Position numbers and translations under genes: made by a program | Shown: positions 1 to 9,831 of the stretch, piece after piece | Layout of the letters: every line of letters starts with the position of its first letter | Numbering within the stretch: position 1 is the first letter of the stretch | Notes under the pieces: generated by a model | What the model was told of the DNA's origin: nothing | The model's input: only the letters and a program-made list of their open reading frames with translations | Databases searched by the model: none | Assembly: GCA_028554795.2 (NCBI GenBank) | Contig: CM068841.1 | Location: forward strand, 22,749,308 to 22,813,307 | Source of the DNA: Sinohyriopsis cumingii | Lineage: Eukaryota > Mollusca > Bivalvia > Unionida > Unionidae | Length of the DNA stretch: 64,000 nt | Reading direction: 5' to 3'

Positions 1-820
1 GTTTTACAGTTTATCATGGAGAAATATGAGCAGCAAATATCAAACAGAACGTTGCAAACTGGTCTGTTAGGAGATAATGGGTTAGATTTAATTGGGTGGG
101 TGGGGGTGAGGTACCCCTGTGTCCTATTTTTAAAAAAATGCTTATTATTGTTAAGAAGTTAGTGTCAATAAGTTTGTCTATACTTTTTGACTAAAAAGAG
201 GAATCTAATGTATTGTTTTGACAATGTGGCTAATACAATAAAAAAGCAACATAACTGAGATTTAGCTTCTTCTCTTGAATACAAAGTATTTTCATAAATC
301 TTTGCAATAGTTCTAATTTTTTTTTCTTACTCTACATTGTATCAACAATTAGATATGTATCATTACTGTTAAATTTCCACAGGATGACTATTCATTTTAT
401 AACCGATTGCCAATTCCATACTCTATAATCTCAACATTAGTGAGTTCTTTTTTTCAGTGATATGTCAGTTGCATATACATACATTCCACACATGGTGGCA
501 AGTTATACTTCCACTTTGGTGAGGGTATAACATTTACCGTGCAATGATTTGTAAATGATGAAATAGAAATTTATAATAACATTGAACAGGTATGGAAGAT
601 TAAAAAATAAATTTAAACAGCAACCTCCATCACTTACTTTTAAGTAACAATGACATGAAATATGACCAGTTCATCCAGATCAGCAACCAAACACGCAATA
701 TGGGGCAACAGCATACTTAGACATTTTACAGTGAGGGACATATGTGTCAAAGCGTTTGATTTTTGTAATTTAATAAACTGGTTAATCAAACACAAATTAA
801 TGAGTTAACTGAAAAACAGC

Positions 821-888
<68 letters not shown>

Positions 889-1553
889 CACACAAGTGAT
901 CTTGAGTCACATGTATCAAGTACAAATTTAGATGGCATTCCCTTGCATGGATGATTGAGTTGTTTATTGTGTTAATTGATAACCTGCCATGACCCCTCAC
1001 TTGATGAAGTAACAATCAATATCTATGGTGTAAATGGCAACATGTTCTCCCACACTTCATGTTGTAATAAGCATGCAAACTGACAAATGGCATGCACCCG
1101 AAACTAGCAAGGTGTATTAAATGATATAAAGTGTCCCGCTAGGGCCAAAACATGGCCAACAAATAATTAATGCAGAATTACACCAAAATAACAGGTTTTA
1201 CCAAAAAATAAATAATAGATCTTAGTGTTAGAGTCTTGTGAATAAAACACTGACTGCATTGTGATGTGACAACTGGAAAGATGTTGAGTTCTTGCAGGGT
1301 GTGCAACTACAACCAAAATATCAGAATTGGATAATAGATGATAGAAATTCAATGATGACGGTGAAGATCATGATCTTAAATATAATCAAGTGATGAGAGT
1401 GAAACAAGTATCAGCCATCCTGGGAAAATGAATATGAATCTCTGAACTATGACCCAGGAAGTGATCTATGAACTTTCTGCACTTAGCATCTGAAGAAATA
1501 TGAAAGTGTACCAGTTTAGCAATGTTGTACAGATCACTGTTATAAAGGCAATG
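1..1553. other. Non-coding stretch with one TA microsatellite
   Basis: It is AT-rich with no supported exon on either strand. Only the TA tract at 822-887 stands out. If the host gene continues left, this is intron or 3' flank. Confidence 0.6.
822..887. repeat. (TA)n microsatellite
   Basis: An uninterrupted run of about 33 AT dinucleotides. The open frame across it (Tyr-Ile repeats) is an artefact. Confidence 0.97.
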
Positions 1554-1872
1554 AATTGTGTATGTGTTATGGATTTTTAATGTAGCTTTAAAAAACATCA
1601 GTCATATCGCTACAATGTCTGCAGTGTGGCAGTTTATAGTGATGTCTAGCACTGGGGCATTATGCCATAGGCATGTAGCATCATGTTCCACCCAGTTACA
1701 TTATCCTGACACCAGGCTGACCAGTCCTAACACTAGCCTCCTAATGCTGAACGCCTAGTGAGGTAGCTGTTAGTACCATTTTTATAAGTCTTTGGTACGA
1801 CTCAGCTGGGGTTCTAACCCGTGACCTCCCACATCCGAAGCATATGCTCTAACCACTAGACAACTGAAGCAG
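1554..1872 (-). mobile_element. SINE family A, copy 1 (degenerate)
   Basis: Minus-oriented. The tail side reads ggatttttaatgtagcttta at the left; the tRNA-like head at the right ends in a B-box relic (gttctaacccgtgacctccc) and an A-box relic (ctctaaccactagacaac). Compared with other copies it has many substitutions, so it is old. Confidence 0.88.
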
Positions 1873-2008
1873 TTGAAGGTAATGAATTAAAGTTACAATT
1901 ACTATAACAAATTGTAGTAGTTTGTTACAATTATAATTACTCTTTTTATCTGGGTAATCTACATTACTTCTTTTCAGTCTTTCACAACTCACAGTTCTCA
2001 CTGGTTAA

Positions 2009-2232
2009 TTCACATTTTGAACAGAACAATATTTTTTGCTCAAAAAGTTCAATGTACTGTGGAACTAATTTCACAAAATTTGTAAAGAGTTTCTTTTTGT
2101 CCTCTTTTTTATATCTCTATTCACATTTTGAACAGAACAATATTCTTTGGTCAAAAAGTTCAATGTACTGTGGAACTAATTTCACAAAACTTGTGAAGAG
2201 TTTCTTTTTGTCCTCTTATTTTTGATCTCTGT
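2009..2232. repeat. Two-copy direct tandem duplication, about 111-bp unit
   Basis: Two copies beginning cacattttgaacagaacaat at about 2011 and 2122 each continue through ttcaatgtactgtggaact to a T-rich end. They differ at only a few positions. No coding potential. Flanking DNA (1873-2955) shows only AT-rich sequence with irregular ATTAC/GTAAT motifs. Confidence 0.88.
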
Positions 2233-2964
2233 TACTCTAATCATGTTATATTTTAAGTTGCAAATTGTAACTGTGACAATTAGTAATTGTTATTTCAAAG
2301 TAAATATAACTTTACATAACTTTTCCAGAATTTGTAATCAATTACAAAAACTAATTACTTTCTTTTGTAAGAACTGATAATAATTAAAAAAATTTATATT
2401 TCAAGTAATTAGTTACTTAATAAGTCATTACGGTACTGCCAATTAGAGACAATTATGCTGAGCCAGTAAAGATATTATGGTGATCAGTGGGGACAAAAAA
2501 ATCCTCATTTCAAGCCCCGATCAATATATATCTACCACATCTGGATGGACTTTTTGTCATTATAGATGTGTGTTACTGTGATGGCCTGTCTAGCTCAATA
2601 CTTTTTGCAACTGGTCTGAATCTGTTTGTAAATATTTATGGTTAAATTGATAGAACAGTGACAACCTGGATATAACTTCTCCCAATGACTCAGCAACATA
2701 CTATAGATATTCTGAGGGAAGAAGACTGGTATTGTGGAGATAGGCAGAGATAAGGAATTTACTGATAAGATAATGGTGGTGATGGTAATTAGAAGAAAAA
2801 ACAATAAGATCAAAAATGACTTATGGGATGGAGATCAGGAGTCAATGATATATAATATGGATAGACATATGAAAGATGGATGAATAATTACAAATAGGCT
2901 GAAATACAAACATGATAATAACAGGATCATGATGCTGCAAAGCTTCTCATTATCCTGTATTGGT

Positions 2965-3186
2965 ACCATATATACTCTTTTACAAGTCTAGCCCAAAGGC
3001 AAATGGCACAGATCCAGATCAGCCAATTAATAATATGCAGGCAGATCTGGGTCTACGCAGTTTGTTAGGAGTAATCAGTACAACAAACAACATAGAACCT
3101 GATCAGCCAGTGCACTATGCAACAGCAGATCAGTGTCTATGTTGTCTGCAGTTGGACTTGACTTATAAATGAGTATAGATTGTAGA
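2965..3186. mobile_element. Palindromic MITE family C, copy 1
   Basis: About 220 bp. Left end accatatatactcttttaca and right end cttataaatgagtatagatt are roughly inverted (shared core TATACTC-TTTATAAGTC). Inside are repeated short blocks of the type gatc(a/t)g-cca-ttgcat and the marker ttaggagtaatcagta. Other copies lie at 6.73, 7.69 and 9.16 kb. It has no coding capacity; the transposase family is unknown. Confidence 0.7.
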
Positions 3187-3544
3187 TATGGGCCAAAGCT
3201 GTTTGCCATTGGTTTGGTATTACAGGTAAATATAAAATGCAGGCTGGCAGACATAAAGACAGAATGACTCAACCAAAGTATAAATAGAAAGATAGGAGAA
3301 GGATGAAAAATGTGCTGTTACGCTGAAACTAACCTAATGCTTATCAGACCCCATATTCTTCATCATTTTTTGAAAAAAAAGGATACTTCAAAGACATAAA
3401 TTTCAGAAATTAGATATAGAGAATGTTGAAATTAATCCATCAAGGATATGAACCAAATTTAATAAATTTTTGAATTTCTAAGATTTAATTTTTTTGTTAA
3501 GTTAAAGAAAGTTTACATTTGTACACTCTAGCTTGAGGTAGACT
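3187..3544. other. Non-coding stretch
   Basis: AT-rich sequence between a MITE and a SINE relic. No exon, tandem array or inverted structure noticed. Confidence 0.55.
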
Positions 3545-3547
3545 TCC

Positions 3548-3740
3548 TTTAGAGTTGCTCTGGCTGTGTTTAGCATGTCAGGCTCAGGATCATTGGGTTG
3601 CGGGTTTGAATCTTACCCAAAACCAAGTCTGTCTGGTTGCCATGGTGTCTCCATGGGCAAGGCACTTTACTCCTATCATACTAACAAATGCCAATGTGCC
3701 ATAACCCCAATCAATTAGGTAATCAATTATTGCTCAAAAT
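3548..3740 (+). mobile_element. Third tRNA-headed SINE-like relic
   Basis: A B-box-like gggtttgaatc at about 3604 follows a degenerate A-box region (gctctggctgtgtttagcat), about the tRNA spacing. Downstream come ccatgggcaaggcactttac and cactaacaaatgcc-type sequence that I associate with mollusc SINEs. Only one copy is in the window, so ends are approximate. Confidence 0.5.
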
Positions 3741-4056
3741 ATTTCAATAATATAGGCAATGAAGATAATTATCCTTACTACATTTGATAGGATTTAACCT
3801 AGCTGCAACTAATACACTGATCATTTGCAACCAGTGTCTCTCCTTTCATCCCACCCCTACCCTCTCAATTTTTGGTTCTATACTTTGTGTGTATTTTGGG
3901 GATAGGGAGGGGGAATGTAACAGTAATCATAATTCACCACTGTAAGAGTAAAATAGTAGCTAATTACCAGATCATGAAGTCCACTGAAAATGAGGAATTA
4001 CCCTCAGTTCAGTGCCCATTATTTTGCCCCAATACACAAAAAAAAAGCTTTTTCAC

Positions 4057-4386
4057 TGCTCCTATGGCCTAGTAGTTTAAGCATCTGCCTTGAATGCGGT
4101 AGGTCAGAGGTGCAAACCCTGGCCAAGTCATAACAAAGACTTATAAAAATGGTACTAGCAGCTGCCTTGCTTGGTGCTCAGCATTAAGAGGTTAGTATTA
4201 GGACTGGTTGGCCTGGTGTCAGGATAATGTAACTGGGTGGGACATAATGCCACATGCCTTAGGCGTGATAATCCAGTGCTAGACATCACTATAAAACTGT
4301 CACACTGCAGACATCGTAGCTACAATATATGACTGAAATTTTGTTAAAGCTCTGTTAAAAATCCAAAACACACACACACACACACA
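4057..4386 (+). mobile_element. SINE family A, copy 2
   Basis: Plus-oriented and near full length: tRNA-like head with A box TGGCCTAGTAG and degenerate B box (aggtgcaaaccc), body aagacttataaaaatggtac..., conserved block with cactgcagacatcgtagct, and a (CA)n tail at 4370-4386. An old copy judging by substitutions. Confidence 0.9.
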
Positions 4387-4819
4387 AAATTTTGTTAAAA
4401 TCAGAATATTTTTGTTAATTTCATAATTTGTATTATATCTCTTTTTGTTGGTATTTATGTTATCTGTTAAGTTTAGTAAAAATGACTGTTTTAAGCAAAT
4501 GCTGCACATTTTTGACCAAGCTACATTCAACTTATACCTGTTTTCACACCATTTTGCTTTTTATCTGGCAGGAAAGTGGTCACTTTGGTCAAAAAGGTAG
4601 ATCTAGCATTGGACCTGTCTGGCCCATGAAGAAAAATCCTTTCGGATCCTGCACTGCAGGAAAGGGGTTGGTAAGCAGGACCAAAGGGCTATCAAACAAC
4701 TAATTAGTGCACTGTAATTTGACATAATTCCAACCTGCATTAGTATGTGCACATCTTGTTTTCAAAATGTGCATACAAATATTAATGTCATGATCCTAAC
4801 ATTACTTGTATTTTCTAAT

Positions 4820-6480
4820 AATATATGCTTATTGTCTATGTATCACACTGTGGGTCAAGCCTACGATTCTACCACAACATATGCTTATTGTCTCATTATC
4901 ACATTGTGGGTCAAGTCGACAATTCTACTACAACACATGCTTATTATCTCAATATTACATTGTGGGTCAAGTCAACAATTATACCACAACATATGCATAT
5001 TGTCTCATTTTCACACTGTGGGTCAAGTCGACAATCATACCACAATATATGCTTATTGTATCATTTTCACACTGTGGGTCAAGTCGACAATTCTACCACA
5101 ACATATGCTTATTTTCTCATTATCACATTGGGGGTCTAGTCTACAATTCTATTAAAACACATGCTTATCGTCTCATTATCACATTGGGGGTAAAGTCTAC
5201 AATTCTTCCACAATAGATGCTTACTGTCTCATTATCACATTGTGGGTCAATCAACAATTCTACTACAACACATGCTTATTGTCTCATTATCAAATTGCGG
5301 GTCAAGTCGACAATTATACCACACCATATGCTTATTGTCTTGTTATCATACTGTGGGTCAAGTCTACGATTCTACCACAATATATGCTTATTGTCTCATT
5401 ATCACATTGTGGGTCAAGTCAACAATTCTACTACAACACTTGCTTATTGTCTCATTATCACATTGTGGGTCAAGTCGACAATTATACCACAGCATATGCA
5501 TATTGTCTCATTTTTACACTGTGGGTCAAGTCGACAATTCTACCACAACATATGCTTAATTTCTCATTATTCCATTGGGGGTCTAGTCTACAATTCTATT
5601 AAAACACATACTTATCATCTCATTATCACATTGGGGGTCAAGTCCATGATTCTACCACAACAGATGCTTATCGTCTCATTATCACATTGTGGGTCAATCA
5701 ACAATTCTACTACAACACATGCTTATTGTCTCATTATCAAATTGCAGGTCAAGTCGACAATTATACCACAACATATGCTTATTGTCTTGTTATCACACTG
5801 TGGGTCAAGTCTACGATTCTACCACAACATATGCTTATTGTCTCATTATCACATTGTGGGTCAAGTTGACAACTATACCACAACATATGCTTATTTTCTC
5901 ATTATCACATTGGGGGTCAAGTCGACAATCATACCACATCATATGCTTATTGTCTCATTATCACATTGGGGGTCAAGTCGACAATTCTACTACAACACAT
6001 GCTTATTGTCTCATTATCACATTGTGGGTCAAGTCAACAATTCTACCACAACATATGCTTATTATCTCATTATCACATTGTGGGTCAAGTTGTCAATTAT
6101 ACCACAACATATGCTTATTGTCTCATTATCACATTGTGGGTCAAGTCGACAATCATACCACAACATATGCTTATTTTCTCATTATCACATTGTGGGTCAA
6201 GTCTACGTTTCAACCACAACACCTGCTTATTGTCTCATTATCACATTGTGTGTTAAGTCTATGAGTTTACCACAACACATCCTTATTGTCTCATGATCAC
6301 ATTGTGTCAATTCTACCACAACAAGTCTACCACAACACGTGCTTATTGTCTCATTATCACATTGTGGGTTAAGTTGACAATTATACCACAACATATGCTT
6401 ATTGTCTCATGATCACATTGTGTCAATTCTACCACAACACATGCTTATTGTCTCATGATCACACTGTGGGTAAAGTCAGA
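4820..6480. repeat. 56-bp satellite, about 29 copies
   Basis: The unit contains atgcttattgtctcattatc, acattgtgggtcaagtcgac and aattctaccacaacat. The spacing between successive atgcttattg starts (e.g. 4881 to 4937) is 56 bp. Units differ by scattered substitutions, and the right end is broken by short units (6300-6480). Because 56 is not a multiple of three and the unit has no plus-strand stop in any frame, long overlapping open frames appear in all three plus frames (up to 359 codons at 5217-6296). These are read as satellite artefacts, not genes. Confidence 0.95.
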
Positions 6481-6729
6481 AATGTATCTTACATGTATTT
6501 TATTGGGTGCCAGTATGGTATTAGGATAGAAAATGAACCTTTAATGTGATGTGCTCTCAACACAGATAAATGGAGATAACTCATCCAGTATGTATATAAA
6601 CTTAATGGGACACTGTCCATCACATCATTAGCTAATTATGATCAAACTTACTCTTATAATAAATTTTTTGGCACAGTGCACACACTGTCCAATATAGTAT
6701 TTGTTAAGATAAATAAATACTGCATTAAC
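6481..6729. other. Non-coding spacer
   Basis: No exon or repeat recognised between the 56-bp satellite and the next MITE. Confidence 0.5.
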
Positions 6730-6933
6730 CTGTGTATGAGTCTAACTGCAAACTGCACAGATCCAGATCTGCCATTGCATAATATGTCAGAAGATCTGGA
6801 TTAGTGCAGATTGTTAGGAGTAATCAGTAGAATAAACAACAAAGACCCTGATCTGCAGGCACATTATGCTTTGGCAGGTAGGGATCTTTATTGTTTGCAG
6901 TTTTGCTCGACTTATAAGTGAGTATATATGGTA
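6730..6933. mobile_element. Palindromic MITE family C, copy 2
   Basis: It shares the ends (gtatgagtctaactgc ... cttataagtgagtatatatg) and the internal marker ttaggagtaatcagta with the copy at 2.97 kb. Arms gatccagatct and agatctggat flank a cattgcataatatg loop, so part of it can fold back on itself. Confidence 0.7.
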
Positions 6934-7051
6934 TGTATTGCAGACAGAAAGAAGCAATGATAGAGTCTTGCTGTTTAATCAAGCAGGCAGTTAGTGAATC
7001 AGGGATAAACAGATGTGAGACTGTGGAAAACAAATATAAATGGTGATACAG

Positions 7052-7150
7052 TAAAACCTCTTGTGAACAACCATCCCTTCTGCCAAAAAATAATGGTCTC
7101 TCAAGACAGGTGGTCTCTCATAACAGGTCATTACACTATATAATCAATAA
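7052..7150. repeat. Possible terminal fragment of a mariner/pogo-type MITE
   Basis: cagtaaaacctcttgtgaac followed by ggtctctcaagacaggtggt and a second ggtctctcataacaggtcat looks like the end of a non-autonomous pogo/mariner element. Only one end was found. The rest of 6934-7687 shows nothing recognisable. Confidence 0.4.
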
Positions 7151-7687
7151 AGCTGTGCATGCAGATCCTGATCTCTCAAAATAGGTGATCACCCATGGCA
7201 GGTTAGTTTATACAATCTTGACATGACAAATCCTAATATATTGGTGGTGATGAATAAGATTCAATGAAAGCTCTGATATGACTCTGACAGTGAAGGAAAT
7301 ATATAAAGTTTAAATCATAATAGGAAATCAAGCATAGTTTGACCCATCTGTCCTGAAGATCAACAAACACTTTGAGTGTCAGTTTAAGAATGAGTTTACT
7401 TTCTTAGCCAATAAAAAGTGACCTTTCAGATGACTGACACAAAATCTGAAGCTCAAAAGTTGTATGCTTCCAGATGTGGTCAGTAAAAGCATTTAATTAA
7501 TCAAAGCTCATCATTTTAATCTATATAACCTCAGTACTGATAATTTGGAAATTATCTAAACTAAACTTTTGAACAATTTTGAAAATAGATATGTCAGTAT
7601 CTCAAATATCTCTAAAGACAATACAGTATTCCTCCAAAACCTAAAAGAATCACTCTTTCAGGATGGTCTTTATCACTGAAGCTAACA

Positions 7688-8594
7688 GTGCAGTTATGAG
7701 TCAAATCCAACTGCAAACAACACAGACAACACTGGTCTGCCATTGCATAATGCACTGGCTGTGGGTCTATGATGTTTATTCTGCTGATTACTCCTAACAA
7801 ACTGCTTAGGCCCAGATCTGCCATCACATTAGGCGATTACATATAAGGGCCATCACATTAGGCAATGACATATAAGGGCCGTCACATTAGGTGATGACAT
7901 ATAAGGGCCATCACATTAGGCGATGACATATAAGGGCCATCACATTAGGCAATGACACATTAGGCGATGACATAAAAGGGCCATCACATTAGGCAATGAC
8001 ATATAAGGGCCATCACATTAGGTGATGACATATAAGGGCCATCACATTAGGTGATGACATATAAGGGCCATCACATTAGTTGATGACATATAAGGGCCAT
8101 CACATTAGGTGATGACATATAAGGGCCATCACATTAGGGCATGACATATAAGGGCCATCACATTAGGTGATGACATATAAGGGCCATCACATTAGGTGAT
8201 GACATATAAGGGCCATCACATTAGGCGATGACATATAAGGGCCATCACATTAGGCAATGACACATTCGGTGATGACATATATGAGCCATCACATTAGGCG
8301 ATGACATATAAGGGCCATCACATTAGGTGATGACATATAAGGGCCATCACATCAGGCAATGACATATATGGGCCATCACATTAGGCGATGACATATAAGG
8401 GCCATCACATTAGGCGATGACATATAAGGGCCATCACTTTAGGCAATGACATATAAGGGCCATCACATTAGGCGATGACATATAAGGGCCATCACATTAG
8501 GCGATGACATATAAGGGCCATCACTTTAGGCAATGACATATAAGGGCTTGCACAGTCTGCAGTTGGACCAGACTAATAAGGAATATATATGGTA
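7688..8594. mobile_element. Palindromic MITE family C, copy 3, enlarged by an internal satellite
   Basis: The left end (gcagttatgagtcaaatcca) and right end (ctgcagttggaccagacta, then ggaatatatatggtaa) are roughly inverted and match family C, with the usual marker inverted as actgattactcctaa-type sequence. Between them, the normal gatctgccattgcat block has been replaced by the 29-bp array at 7817-8548. The element is therefore about 900 bp instead of about 215 bp. Confidence 0.68.
7817..8548. repeat. 29-bp satellite nested in a MITE, about 25 copies
   Basis: Unit: ccatcacattaggcgatgac followed by atataaggg (29 bp). Variation is mainly at the gcgatg/gtgatg/gcaatg position. Two shortened units with cacattaggcgatgacataa/cacattcggtgatg occur near 7950 and 8260, marking higher-order structure. 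The first unit grades into the MITE's gatctgccatcacat, showing its origin. Confidence 0.95.
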
Positions 8595-9154
8595 AAGTGA
8601 ATATTAGTAAATCTGGGAATGACACAATAGTGATTTCAGTAATTGATTTCCAACTAATATGTTGATAAGTTATGCATACCCCTCATGCTAGAAGGTAGGA
8701 CATGATACCAAATAGATATTGGCAATTTGCCATATAAGACCACTGAGCAAATGTTAACCTTGTTTATGGCTTTGTCAAGAAGACCAGCTCTCATCCTCTA
8801 CTGCTGCCTTAATGCCTTGACTGATGGATGAAAGGAAGTGGGGGACCTAAGAGATGGGGTGCCACATTGGCCTGTTCTGTGTCATTTTGAAACATACTGA
8901 AGAGGACAGAAAGTTTGTCCTTGTCCTGCTCTCTCTCCTGTGAGACAGGACAACTGCATGTCTCTGTTATGGGGACAACTTGGGGGTAAGAGGAACCTGA
9001 ACCTGTAACTCATCACCTGAAGCTAACAGAATGTCCTTTTAACAGCAGACTCAGCAGGTGGATGAGAGTGACTCTCTACTCTCCTGGTGAATTTAGGGCA
9101 AAAAGGTTCATTCCTTTCTGACAATGACAGATAATCATAGAGCAATGACCAGTG
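8595..9154. other. Non-coding stretch
   Basis: Somewhat less AT-rich than the surroundings. A possible minus-strand acceptor (cctcttcag) near 8901 opens into an early stop in phase 0, so no exon is called. Confidence 0.5.
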
Positions 9155-9265
9155 CCGAAGATTTGTCTAACAGCAAACTATAGAGACCCTGATCTGCCAT
9201 CGCATAGTGTGCCAGCAGATCAGGGTCTATGTTGTTTGTTCTACTGATTATTCCTAATAAACTGT
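9155..9265. mobile_element. Palindromic MITE family C, partial copy 4
   Basis: It contains a perfect 14-bp inverted repeat, agaccctgatctgc and gcagatcagggtct, around a loop of about 17 nt (catcgcatagtgtgcca), followed by the family marker. Ends are eroded. Confidence 0.62.
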
Positions 9266-9831
9266 GTGTAAAGAAAAGGTCTGATGAGCCGTTCCTTGTG
9301 TTGTAACAAATTACTAATGGAAGCAACATTTTTGCCTTGAGATGCATCTTGTGAGTATGTTCTAGCAGAGAAGTCTTCGGCTTTAAACAAAACTGAAGTG
9401 TAATAATAAAAAAACTGCTTCATGTTTTAAGGGTTTTACCCTTGTCTTTACCTTTAAGTTTGTTTTCAATGCATTTTTGAGGATACCTACATTTACTGGG
9501 CACAACAGTAGTCCCCCTCTTATAAGGCCACCCCTATTACGGCAGGGAAGTGGCCTTATAATGAGAGTGGCCTTTCTAGAGGGGGATGACAAATGTGAAT
9601 AGTAAATACATATGAAGAAAGTCACAGCTAATTTAATTCTAAAACATCTAATATTTTCATTTAAAAATCACATGCATGTTGTGAAATCAATGTGAAACAA
9701 ACTGTTTTATCATTTTCAAAAGAATCTTATGAATAATCAATCACTGATATAGTTCTAAAACTGCCTTTATAATAATGTTACAGATCACATCATCTGTCTC
9801 AAATAAACACTTTAATACAATACATATGTTC

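Noticed and set aside
5217..6296. 359-codon open frame on the plus strand, the longest in the window
   Set aside because: It lies wholly in the 56-bp satellite, and equivalent frames are open in the other two plus frames. No start context, splice logic or family.
4820..6480. CRISPR-like array (regular repeats)
   Set aside because: Repeats are contiguous with no unique spacers, and the DNA is animal-type.
8860..8905. Possible terminal exon of the host gene (acceptor cctcttcag on the minus strand)
   Set aside because: Phase 0 meets a stop after four codons, and no other support exists.
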